This document shows positions 10,866 through 19,985 of a stretch of DNA of 64,000 nt, piece after piece. The translations under genes and the position numbers were made by a program. Positions within the stretch are counted from its first letter, which is position 1. Every line of letters starts with the position of its first letter. The notes under the pieces are model-generated. The model made no database searches. It saw only the letters and a program-made list of their open reading frames with translations, and had not been told where the DNA came from. The stretch is from positions 186,001 to 250,000 of the forward strand of contig JAPFFF010000023.1 in the NCBI GenBank assembly GCA_039105265.1, read 5' to 3'. This stretch comes from Tritrichomonas musculus (taxonomy: Eukaryota > Parabasalia > Tritrichomonadida > Tritrichomonadidae).

Positions 10866-12152
10866 ATGTCGATTATTAATCGTGGAGATGCCCCTCATAC
10901 AGCTACTCAACCAATTGGTGAGGTTAATGGACAGAGTTTCTTTAATATATCCTACACCAATTATCCAAGGCAAGAATTAAGTTCTAGTGATCCAAATTAT
11001 TCTCGTGAAAGAGGTCGAGCTATTAATCATAATTCTAAAGATGGTATCAAGCCAATGACAAAAGAAGAACAAGATTTTGAGAGGCAGTTAAACAAAACTA
11101 TGATTAAAAAGTTCACTATGGCCATATTTTCTTTTGACGTCACTAAATTTTCATTTCCAGTTGGTTATAATGAACCAAGAACATTCATTGAAAGAGCTAG
11201 TGATCTTTTCTGCTTCTTGGCTACTTCATACATGGAGAAGGTTGTTCGTGAAACTGATCCACAACAAAGATTAAGCCTATTTACTATCGGAATCATTGCA
11301 GCCTTCCACCTTTACGCACAGCCTAAAAAGCCATGGAACCCAGTTTTGGGAGAAACTTTTGTTGGAAAATGGCCAAATGGTATCACGATATATGGTGAAC
11401 AAACTTCTCATCATCCTCCTGTTTCAAATGTACAAATAACATCACCTGATAATTCTTGGAAAGTTGATGCTCAATTCAACTTTGAAATTGACCAAGGAAT
11501 TTTCCAAATTGATATCATTCAAAAAGGAAAAATTGTTTTAACAATATATGATGGAACAAGATATGTTTGGGAATTCCCGACAATTTCAGTTTTCGGTATT
11601 ATCAAAGGTGAGCGAACAATTCGTGTCAAAAGCCCATTGGAAATTCGAGATGAAACACACAAATTAACATCATACGTTCAAATTTCACCAAAGAAGAATA
11701 AGAAAATTAATGAACTTAAGCATGCAAGAGTTACAACAGTGTACGGAGGAGTCTTCCATGGAAAGACTTATGATGAAAAGAAAACCAAATTTACATCAAT
11801 TATTTCTGGTGATTATGCAAGTAAATTATATATTAATGGTGAACAATGTTGGGATATTGCAACAGATTTATCTCAAAAGCCCCTTGAAATAATTCCTGAT
11901 GATGAAATTCTTCCATCTGACTGCAGATACAGAATAGATCGCGGATTTCTCATCCAAAATGATATGGATACAGCTGAAAATGCAAAGAAGATTATTGAAG
12001 AGTTACAACGTCGTGATGCAAAATTAAGAAGTTCTGATAAAAAAGGGAAGAAAGAAAATACTAAGAAAACTGAAAAGCAAAGAGAAAGAGAAGAAAAACT
12101 TCAGAAAGATTTGAAGAATATTGATCATGAAATAGAATCAGAAGTAATGTAA
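10866..12152 (+). CDS. oxysterol-binding-protein-related protein (ORD domain)
   Basis: A 428-residue protein. Residues about 70-390 form an OSBP-related lipid-binding domain. The hallmark is EQTSHHPPVSN (about residues 179-189), matching the family signature EQxSHHPP, with 'KKPWNPVLGETFVGKW' just before it, also typical. ORD proteins carry sterols and phosphoinositides between membranes at contact sites. There is no PH domain, FFAT-like motif or membrane segment, so it is a short cytosolic ORP. The C-terminus (about 375-428) is a highly charged Lys/Glu helix. The first ATG follows an initiator TCACATT within 10 bases, which supports this start. It is divergent from the HYDIN-like gene. Confidence 0.93.
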   Translation: MSIINRGDAPHTATQPIGEVNGQSFFNISYTNYPRQELSSSDPNYSRERGRAINHNSKDGIKPMTKEEQDFERQLNKTMIKKFTMAIFSFDVTKFSFPVGYNEPRTFIERASDLFCFLATSYMEKVVRETDPQQRLSLFTIGIIAAFHLYAQPKKPWNPVLGETFVGKWPNGITIYGEQTSHHPPVSNVQITSPDNSWKVDAQFNFEIDQGIFQIDIIQKGKIVLTIYDGTRYVWEFPTISVFGIIKGERTIRVKSPLEIRDETHKLTSYVQISPKKNKKINELKHARVTTVYGGVFHGKTYDEKKTKFTSIISGDYASKLYINGEQCWDIATDLSQKPLEIIPDDEILPSDCRYRIDRGFLIQNDMDTAENAKKIIEELQRRDAKLRSSDKKGKKENTKKTEKQREREEKLQKDLKNIDHEIESEVM

Positions 12153-12572
12153 AAAAAAAAATGTTTGATTGGTTAATAGACTCTTATCATTATTAAATGA
12201 TAGAGTCTCATTGAATCATATTTAATAAATAAATGAGGTATATTATCAAATTAATTTTTTATTGTTACTCATATTAATTTCTTCTTTTATTTGTTTATTT
12301 TTTAGGAAACTTTATTTTTTATGTAAACGATAATTCAGAGAAAAGAGTTGTAACGATAGAAAATTCTCAATAAATTACGATTTTATGGCAGTAAATATTT
12401 TAATAAAGTTTTATTAATTTTTCAATGCATCTCAAAAAGTAGGCGCCATGAATTGAGATTTAAAATCAAATATCTATAGGATTTCCTTGAAAAACATATA
12501 GTTAAAATGCATATTAAAAACTATAAATAAAAAATAATACCGAAAAGAAGTTCGTTAATTAATAAGCCTGTT
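12153..12572. other. AT-rich intergenic stretch
   Basis: About 420 bases of AT-rich sequence after the OSBP stop, with several AATAAA/TTTATT-like strings that could serve in 3' end formation. I see no gene. Confidence 0.5.
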
Positions 12573-14044
12573 GCAAAAAATGAAAAGATTCAAAACAGAG
12601 TTGCTCACTCGAATGTATCCATGAAATTGAAGGTTCTTGGAAATACCATATTTACCCAAAAAGCTATACAATTCATCTACATTTACCAGGTGAAAATTAT
12701 TTGAGATTCAATTTTGGAGACAATCCTGAAGATATAATTGAATAAGTATCTTTGTCCCAATTGGAAAGATATTTTGCAAGACCAAAAGATTCTTCATTTG
12801 ATGAAGTTCTTCTTACTGAATATTACCCTTTGTAGTTAGTATCAAAGACATTAAAAGATTTTCAATTCCTTGATGAAGGAGAAGTTCAATATAAAGTAAA
12901 ACGACGATCTCCAGAAAAAAAAGGAAATTTTGGTATTCACCCTTATACAAGAATGCAAAAGTAATTGTTTTGTTTATGAGCACTTTTAATGAACTTTCCG
13001 TCCAGATGTTTTAATGATCTTTTGCAGTTTAATGGAACATTATATGAAACTTTTGCAGAAGTCGCCCGTGAAAGAGGACTAATCAAAAATGAAATAGAAT
13101 ATTTCGATTTTAAGGAAGAAGCAATTAATGCTAATCCTGATATTAATATACGATGGCTATTTTGTATCCTTGTAAGGTCTGATGCTGATTGTTCAATTCT
13201 ATATAAAAAATATTTCGACAAGTTAATGGAAGAATTTGAAAACGAAAAAGATCTCAAAATAGGACTTGTATCAATGATGAATAAAATGAATGTCAAAAGG
13301 CGGCCCTTTTTTGATGATGTTTTCATTGTCAATATTAACCCATTTGCTCGAAATCGAGAATATTTGTCTTCTTTATCTCAATGTCAACAAAGGATTTTAT
13401 CTGATATAATAAAATTTGTTGATAATCCTAATTTTCCAAATATTTGTTTTCTTCAAGGTGCAACAGGAACAGGAAAGACATTTTTAATTAAAACATAAAT
13501 AAATTCTTTAGGTGATATTACCCGGAAAAGCTTTATATCTGCAACAACCGGAATTGCAGCCTCTCAATATAGTGGCGCATCAACAGTTCATTCCTTATTT
13601 CATTTACAAGCAATGAACTGTTGATGCGAAATGAGAAATGATGCATTTACAAGCAATATTGAAAAGAATACATCTGCAGAGCGTCTAATAAGGGAAGCTG
13701 ATTTAATTATAATAGATGAATGTTCAATTCTTACTAAAAAGGTTATAGGAGATTTTGATATGACGTTCCTTTTTGCAATGATTGATTCAACAAAAGATGG
13801 TATACAAAGAATACTCCTGATATGATGCCCCCATTTTGTGGGGAAAAAAATATTATTTGTTGGTGATTTCTTACAGCTTCTTCCTGTTGATCGAAATTCA
13901 GTATCTGTTTTTCAAAGAATGATATACGAAATGGTATGGTGGAATAGTGTCTTGATATTTTCATTAGCCGAACTAATTCAGTGTATAGAATTTTACTGTT
14001 TTGCGTTTCTCATACTTCTATCAATTAATCACCTATATATTTAG
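12573..14044 (+). pseudogene. remnant of a Helitron-tail / PIF1-like helicase
   Basis: Pieces of one helicase protein appear in order but are cut by stops and frame changes. First comes the region that precedes the helicase in Helitron-type proteins ('IHLHLPGENYLRF', then 'FNDLLQFNGTLYETFAEVARE', read in short pieces). Next is Walker A GATGTGKT at 13458-13481, followed at once by a TAA stop (13496-13498). Then come a motif-Ia-like 'SATTGIAAS', Walker B 'IIIDECS' near 13711, and the PIF1 motif III 'FVGDFLQLLPV' near 13855. Large PIF1/Helitron families are known in trichomonads. No termini can be defined here, so this is a decayed fragment, not a complete element. Confidence 0.8.
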
Positions 14045-14277
14045 AATATAAATTGGCAAAATCTCCCTTTTATCATAGTTACTACTTCATTTGAAGAAGC
14101 TTCATTTTGGTACGTTTCTGATCTTAATATCTCGTATGAAGATCCTTATTTTCCATTAGATAGGAAATTAATAACCACTTTATTCAAAATGTTTTATTAT
14201 ATAATATAAGAAAATATGATAAATAATTTCCACTAATGAAAATTACTTTGAGGATTTTGATAAAAAATATATTTTTG
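14045..14277. other. unassigned AT-rich spacer before the MULE
   Basis: No reading frame with family resemblance. It may hold further helicase debris that I cannot align. Confidence 0.4.
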
Positions 14278-14307
<30 letters not shown>

Positions 14308-14308
<1 letters not shown>

Positions 14309-14600
14309 AAATCGTAATTGACCGCACAAAAAAGGTCAAATTTGGCCTCAAAAACGTTGTCAAATTAAAATGGATGAATGACTTTTCGAATTATTTGGCT
14401 AAATATTCTTTGAAAAAAAATAATATAATTACTTATTATGAAATCTTCCCCGGATAATTGCCAAATCTTCCTCAGATAATTACGAAATCTCCCTCGGATA
14501 ATTACGAAATCTTCCACAAATTGCTACAAAATCATTCTAAAGTGATCACAAATAATTCTCAGCTGATCACAAAATCAATCTCAGCTGATCACAAAATCAA
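14308..14600 (+). repeat. left terminal inverted repeat of the MULE
   Basis: Pairs with 18318-18556. Towards its inner end it contains extra tandem copies of two short units: 'AATCTTCC..[G/A]GATAATT' (three or four) and 'TCTCAGCTGATCACAAAATCAA' in part (two or three). This makes it longer than the right copy. Confidence 0.75.
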
Positions 14601-14711
14601 TCTCAGCTGATTACAATATCAAATTTTCTAAAGCTTCATGAAAGTTTACTAATGATCATATTTTGTTTTGATTAAGAACATATAAAAAAATTCACTTAAT
14701 CAATCATTCTT

Positions 14712-14870
14712 AAATAAATCTGTTTGAAATCCCCAGAATTGGTAAATTATCATCATTTTTGGTTTCAGATACATGATTGTCAGTGTAAAAATCTGATATC
14801 AAACTTATCAGATATGAAATGCGATATGAAAAATATTTACCAATTCGGGGGATTTCAAACAGATTTATTT
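14712..14870. mobile_element. 159-bp hairpin MITE nested in the MULE
   Basis: 36-base arms 14712-14747 and 14835-14870 are inverted complements with one mismatch (AAATAAATCTGTTTGAAATC... on both sides). The 87-base centre is AT-rich with weak palindromes. There is no coding capacity. I could not identify a clear target duplication. Confidence 0.6.
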
Positions 14871-15030
14871 TGTTTAAAAATAATATCTGGATAAATTTTT
14901 TTTTACCGTAAATAAAGACATGGCCACACGACCGTTTATTTTCATTTTTTAAATTTGTTTTTGCATTTATGTCGGCCAATATATGTGATGATTTAAGCTA
15001 AATTTGCAACAGATATAAAGAATGGATAAG

Positions 15031-15247
15031 GCATTTGTAGTGCTCAAAACCTTACATTTTCAGAAGTTTTTGATCACTTTATATAGATTAACAAAAAGTT
15101 TTCTAAAACGACAAATCCTTTTAAATTATTAATACAAGCAAAACAAGCAACTAATCTCATGCATTTGTAGTGCTCAAAACCTTACATTTTCAGAAGTTTT
15201 TGATCACCTTATATAGATTAACGAAAAGTTTTCTAAAGCGGCAAATC
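15031..15247 (+). repeat. direct repeat of about 87 bp, two copies
   Basis: The stretch at about 15031-15117 recurs at about 15161-15247 with only a few substitutions (shared GCATTTGTAGTGCTCAAAAC start), separated by about 43 bp. It lies between the MULE terminus and the transposase, and looks like a local duplication of non-coding sequence. Confidence 0.65.
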
Positions 15248-15975
15248 TGCTTTTATTACTCAAATATACAAAGTTTGGTCTTAAGAATAAATTAATCCTT
15301 ATTAATATTCGAAACCTGAAAACATTATAAACCAATTAAAAAAAAGAAACGATAAAGCTACTAAAGGTGAAATTTTAATTCATTTTTGACCAATGAAGTC
15401 TGATCGTTTTTAATTCAAATGTTTTGGTTCCAAATTTCTAATGGTAACGTAATAATCCCAATGAAAAAATAACGTATAATATACGTTTATATCTGAGATT
15501 CTGAAGATGAGATCGTTATTAACGTTAGTTTTATATTCTGTTCATTTTTTTATGGAAGACGAGATAAGGATCAACCTCGATTTAATTGAAGCGAGCTCTT
15601 CATTTCAAATAGTATCAGAAGAAATGCAAAATTGCAGGTATAAAGCTGCGAAAACTGTCGAAATACAACCAGAGAATTCTATGTCGGACTATAGAAATCT
15701 GGCTGTTTTTATAAACGAATTAAAAGAATTCAAATATGATCCAAAAAATGGTGTAAAAATTCAATTTAATCCTGACAATGCTCAATACTTTTTTTTCAAA
15801 TTTATTAAACAATCAAACCCTGAACATTTTATATTATTAAATATAAAGAAGACTATTACTGTAAGAGTAAGCAAACCATATATCGATAGTTGGAATCCAG
15901 AGCAATGCAAAATGCAATGGATTAAAAAATCATTATCATTTGAACTCTCAAGTAGTTCTCAGGCTCTCTTGAAAA

Positions 15976-16070
15976 ACTCACCTTTGCTCTACTATCCGCA
16001 ATCTGATTTTTCAACAACTCACCTTTGCTCTACTATCCGCAATCTGATTTTTCAACAACTCACCTTTGTT
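15976..16070 (+). repeat. 41-bp tandem insertion in the MULE transposase
   Basis: Two exact 41-bp copies (15976-16016 and 16017-16057, starting ACTCACCTTTGCTCTACTAT) plus a 13-base partial copy. The 82 extra bases change the reading frame between the first two transposase pieces. Confidence 0.85.
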
Positions 16071-16835
16071 TAATTCATTCGCTCAGTCATTTGTTAACAT
16101 GAAAATCAGCAAACCAGCTAAAAAAACTATGCATATATATGATTATATTTATAATTTTTCATCTGAAAGTTTTTATTATCAGATAAATGAGGCCAGATTT
16201 AAAAATATCACAGAAGGTTGTCTGCATTTATTATTAGCTGAATATAATAATACAACAAAAAAATTGGACAAGATTGATATCCAATCAAAAAGTTACTATG
16301 TTATGAGTGGAACTTTTTTAAAACCATATGCAAACAGTATAGTCCGAGAAACAAGAGCTGCAGGATTATTATTAGATACAACTTGGAAATTGATGCAGCA
16401 TTATGTTGTATCAATTCCCACAGTTGTAATCAATAATGTGGGCCTCCCAATAGGATTTTCATTTGGTCTTATAGAAGACTCAGAAATTTTTAACAGTTTT
16501 TTCAATTATTTTGAGAAAAATTTTAATTTCAAAATCACAAATTATTTAAATGTTTGTGAATCCGACCGAGGAACTGGCTTGCGAAAAGCTGTGAAAGAAC
16601 AAGGCATGACACACTTAAAATGCCTGCGCCATATGCTCGTCAAAATTGGGAAAAAACGGTTTTCAGAGCAAATAGGGAATCTGATTTCGGTTTCAAGTAA
16701 TAAAGATTTTGAAGAATTGAAAAAGTTACATACTGACTTGTGGCTTGAAATCACCGATGAAAAACTTATTTCAAATCTTGAAATAAATTTAAACAAGGTT
16801 GGTCTCACATTCAAAACACAAAACAAAGTAGAAGA

Positions 16836-16889
16836 GTGAGACGAGATTTCTATGGTTTGAATGTGAGACGAGATTTCTATGGTGAGGAG
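16836..16889 (+). repeat. 27-bp tandem duplication with in-frame TGA stops
   Basis: GTGAGACGAGATTTCTATGG occurs at 16836 and again at 16863. The frame is the same on both sides. The stops come from TGA codons where conservation of frame suggests a Trp codon existed before. Confidence 0.75.
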
Positions 16890-17740
16890 AGCATCATATC
16901 GGATGCCCTCCTGCACCAATCATCTAGAATCCACACATGGCCATATGAATGGGTCGATTCCCAGACGGAATGCTTTTTGGCCATCATTACATAGAATTTG
17001 TGATAATATCATGAAGAAGTTACAAAATTTAGATTCATATTATAAACAAAACTACTCCAATTATAAACGAAAGATTATAAGCAAATGCCAAAATAAGCCA
17101 GTTGATATTATGCGTAAATTAATTATAAACTATAAAACTGATTTTAATACTCAAACATGCCAATGTGGTGAATCCATTTTAATTTCCTCAATGATCGGGA
17201 TTAATTTGCCAGGTTCACATTTACACTTTCTTGGAATGCCATTTCCTAAATCTGAAAGTCCAAAATTAGCAATAGAGAATGTTTTTTTTAAAAAAAACTT
17301 ATCTTTGAATATGATACTATTGAATCTCATGAGATTCAAACAGATGAAAACTATTATGAAAAAGTTAGGCATTATGTTTCAAAAATAATCAGAAGATATA
17401 GTCACCACCAAAAAAAGGATGATTTGGAGCAATTTGTATTACAAAAGCTTCCTTTTAGAGAAGAACCAAAAAAGTTTGTTGTAAATTATCCAATTGAAAT
17501 TTTTTCTGTTATTAATGATGGCATTTTACATTTTTCAAAAAATTGATATAAAATAATAAATTATTAAAGATTAAATTAAATAAATAAAAAAATAAATTAA
17601 AACAATATTAATATATAAAAAACAATATATTTTATGTTTAATTTCAAATAAATTATTTTAATTTATTTTTTATATAAAAAAAAAGAGAGAGAAAATATGT
17701 GTCTTCATTTACGGTAAAAATAAACAGCCATGTTCTGATT

Positions 17741-18194
17741 AGGCTTGTTAAGTCTCGATTTTCGATATCGATAATTGATCCATTTTTCTGATATCAATAT
17801 CAAATCAAAAATTTATTCTCTGATATCAATAATGAATAAAAATAAAAGATCGATTATCAATATTGAAATTGTTTTAACGTATCAAAATTTTGTAAACTTT
17901 TTTAACTGATTACTTCACAAATCCGTTATAAAATTTAATAAAAGCTGATTCTTTTACATAATAAGTTAGAATATATTTATTTTATGCCATTAAAATACTA
18001 TTTTCAATGGTTTTTTCAGGTATTAATTTCGATTAATCAAGATTCGATATCAAAAGCATATTTTTTTTGTATCACATTTCATACTTGATAATCAAATTCA
18101 TCAATTAAAAGTTCCAATCGATAGAATTTTATTATCGATTATCTGAGTTAAAAAAAGTGCCAAACCTGATAATTGATATCAGAATAACAAGCCT
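17741..18194. mobile_element. 454-bp non-autonomous inverted-repeat element with 9-bp target duplication
   Basis: Starts AGGCTTGTTA (17741) and ends TAACAAGCCT (18194). The 10 terminal bases are perfect complements, with imperfect GATATC-rich pairing further in. GTTCTGATT flanks it on both sides (17732-17740 and 18196-18204, with one extra A at the right junction). A 9-bp duplication fits a Mutator-type family. A related end occurs at 46287. Confidence 0.75.
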
Positions 18195-18317
18195 AGTTCT
18201 GATTTACGGTAAAAAAGATATATCAATATCTGATTATATTATATACGTCCAAGTCATAAATTTGAAATAGTTCAAAGTATTTAAAATATTAAATCTACTT
18301 TTTTATGGAATATATAA

Positions 18318-18555
18318 TTATGAATGATTTTGTGATCAGCTGAGAATTATTCGGTGATCACTTTAGAATGATTTTGTAGCAATTTGTGGAAGATTTGGCA
18401 ATTATTCGGGGAAGATTTCATAAATAAGTAATTATATTATTTTTTTTTTTTCAAAGAATATTTAGCCAAATAATTCAAAAAGTCATTCATCCATTAATTT
18501 AACAACGGTTTTAAGGCCAAAATTGACCTTTTTTGTGCGGGCAATTACGATTTCC

Positions 18556-18556
<1 letters not shown>
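18318..18556 (-). repeat. right terminal inverted repeat of the MULE
   Basis: Inverted, diverged copy of the left terminus, ending TTACGATTTCCC at 18556 against an A-run. It has fewer internal tandem units than the left copy and several small indels, so the element is not recent. Confidence 0.75.
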
Positions 18557-18591
<35 letters not shown>

Positions 18592-18595
18592 CAGA

Positions 18596-18775
18596 GATGG
18601 TTGTCGATAAAAGAAATTTTTATTGATAAAACCTCCGATAAATGACCGATGTAAAAATCGTCTTTTTGTTGGAAAATTTTATGAAATTTTAACGATTTGA
18701 TACAAAAAGTTGTTAGTTTACATCGACAGTTTATCGGAGGTTTTATCGATAAATTTTTTCTTATCGATAACCATC
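18596..18775. mobile_element. 180-bp hairpin MITE
   Basis: Arms 18596-18655 and 18717-18775 are about 60-base inverted complements (GATGGTTGTCGATAA... / ...TTATCGATAACCATC) with the strongest block CGATAAAACCTCC-like near the middle of each arm. It sits between the A34 run ending at 18590 and the A16 run 18779-18794, so it may have inserted into the same A-tract that received the MULE. Confidence 0.7.
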
Positions 18776-18794
18776 CTTAAAAAAAAAAAAAAAA

Positions 18795-19695
18795 TTCGAA
18801 AATATGTAAAACAAATAGAAAAATTACGAACTTTACAAATTTAGAGTAGCAGCAACGAAAATTTTGGGACAAGACATCTCAAAAAGTGGACTGTCGAATT
18901 GATTTTTCTCATTGATGAAAAGGTTATATGATTTTATAATAATATAATATAAAACTTTATTTTAAGCATTTGCACTTTTTAAATAAAAGATTAAAATTAT
19001 TTGAAAAATTGTATAATTTCACGATGCTAAAAATGTGCATGCGATCATCCATTATTTGATATAAATATAATATTAATTACAAATAAATAAATTTCAAATA
19101 TAAGAAAATAATTTCTTGGTAGGGTTAAGCATAATTTTAATTTTATTCATGAAAAAATGTGAAAAATTTTGTAACAAAACAAAACATAGAATTCTTTCTT
19201 TTTAATTATCTTTTTGAATTGGATTTGAATTATTAAATGAAAGATTTTTAAATTAGTGAATCTGAAAGTTCTTAAATATTTCATGAATCCAGCTGTAAAC
19301 CTAAAGAAATCCAAAAATAATCAATCCAAATTCATCTTATAATTATCTATAAAATTTGAATTAATATCATGATTAATCATTTTTACATATATTAAAATAT
19401 TTTTCAGTCTATTATAAAAAGGATCCTTTCATTGGAACCTTGCTTTTAATAAAAAAAATACTAATAACCAACAAAAAAGTTTACAATTTATAATTATTTA
19501 GCATGCACTATATTAAATATCAATAAACAACTCATTGCAACATATGTGTACAAGGTGATCATTTCCCATGATTTTATATAATTATTATTGTTTTTAAATA
19601 TAATATATATATTAATAAATATATATAATATAATAATAAAAAAGTATTCTTTTTATTTTAGGATAAAAGTAAATTTATATTTATTGTTATTTGAA
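18795..19695. other. AT-rich non-coding sequence left of the Maverick
   Basis: No credible gene. It contains two short motifs that recur in inverted orientation beyond the right end of the Maverick: AGAGTAGC.GCAAC near 18844 pairs with about 45265, and GCAACATATGTGTACAAGG at 19537-19555 pairs with 45131-45149. The host DNA split by the Maverick may therefore itself have been an inverted-repeat element. Confidence 0.5.
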
Positions 19696-19700
19696 TTCAA
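19696..19700 (+). repeat. Maverick target site duplication, left copy (TTCAA)
   Basis: TTCAA immediately before the terminal AGTAGTATAC. The same five bases directly follow the right terminus at 44214-44218. Maverick/Polinton integration makes 5-6-bp duplications. Confidence 0.8.
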
Positions 19701-19947
19701 AGTAGTATACGGTAGGCTATGCCTTGCACAGCCTACCACTACTCCAAGGGCTCCCGCCCCTGGACCCCATTCAAAAAGCCAGACATTCAAAAAGTTCTAT
19801 CGTTCACGTATTCAAAAAGTTAACAATTCAAAAAGTTTCCTGTTCAAAAAGTTCTCTTCACAAAAAGTTTGTCATTAATGACTACAAAAAAATATTTCCC
19901 ACGATTGAAATGTACCCGACGCTCAATCCAGCTGAAGAGCCAACACC
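19701..19947 (+). repeat. Maverick left terminal inverted repeat (247 bp)
   Basis: Matches 43967-44213 inverted with one mismatch that I found (near 19904). Features visible: an 8-bp-stem hairpin, GGTAGGCT (19711-19718) with AGCCTACC (19730-19737); a GC-rich patch; then TTCAAAAAG repeated at 19770, 19786, 19811, 19827 and 19843, mostly 16 bases apart, with a variant near 19857; then the palindrome GTCATTAATGAC (19871-19882), which contains an initiator-like TCATT on both strands. The last 36 bases duplicate the first 12 codons of the gene at the other end. Confidence 0.95.
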
Positions 19948-19985
19948 TTTTTGTATTATCATCTCGGAAAAATAAAAATTATAAT

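Larger units (their letters stand above)
15507..17546 (+). pseudogene. MULE-type transposase, broken
   Basis: Four collinear pieces make one transposase of about 650 residues: 15507-15990, 16058-16839, 16840-17290 and 17290-17546. The DDE-type core is visible: first Asp in 'LLLDTTWKL', second in 'CESDRGTGLRKA', then a Cys/His segment ('CLRHMLVKIGKKRF') and the likely Glu in 'NHLESTHGHMNG'. A Cys-rich segment (TCQCGES...PGSHLHFLG) follows, near where MULEs carry a SWIM zinc finger. Lesions are a tandem 41-bp insertion that shifts frame (15976-16057), a 27-bp tandem duplication carrying TGA stops (16836-16889), and a frameshift in the T/A run near 17285. It cannot make a working protein. Confidence 0.8.
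14308..18556. mobile_element. degraded Mutator-like (MULE) transposon with inverted termini, inserted in an A-tract
   Basis: The left end reads GGAAATCGTAATTGACCGCA from 14308. The right end, read inward on the other strand from 18556, gives GGGAAATCGTAATTGCCCGC. The similarity continues for about 240-300 bases (14308-14600 against 18318-18556), including 'GGTCAA.TTTGGCC', 'TTATTTGGCTAAATATTCTTTG' in part and 'CAGCTGATCAC' repeats. Both ends abut A-runs (14278-14307, 30 A's; 18557-18590, 34 A's), consistent with a target duplication made of A's. The interior holds a broken MULE transposase (15507-17546) and nested smaller elements. The element is 4249 bp. Confidence 0.8.

Noticed and set aside
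14236-14457. Short Lys-rich plus-strand frame around the A-run
   Set aside because: It is the A-tract and the MULE terminus read as codons.
19588-19878. Plus-strand frame in and before the left terminal repeat, also seen in the right repeat (44036-44218)
   Set aside because: It is mostly repeat sequence (TTCAAAAAG units) with no protein-like constraint, and duplicated only because the repeats are identical.
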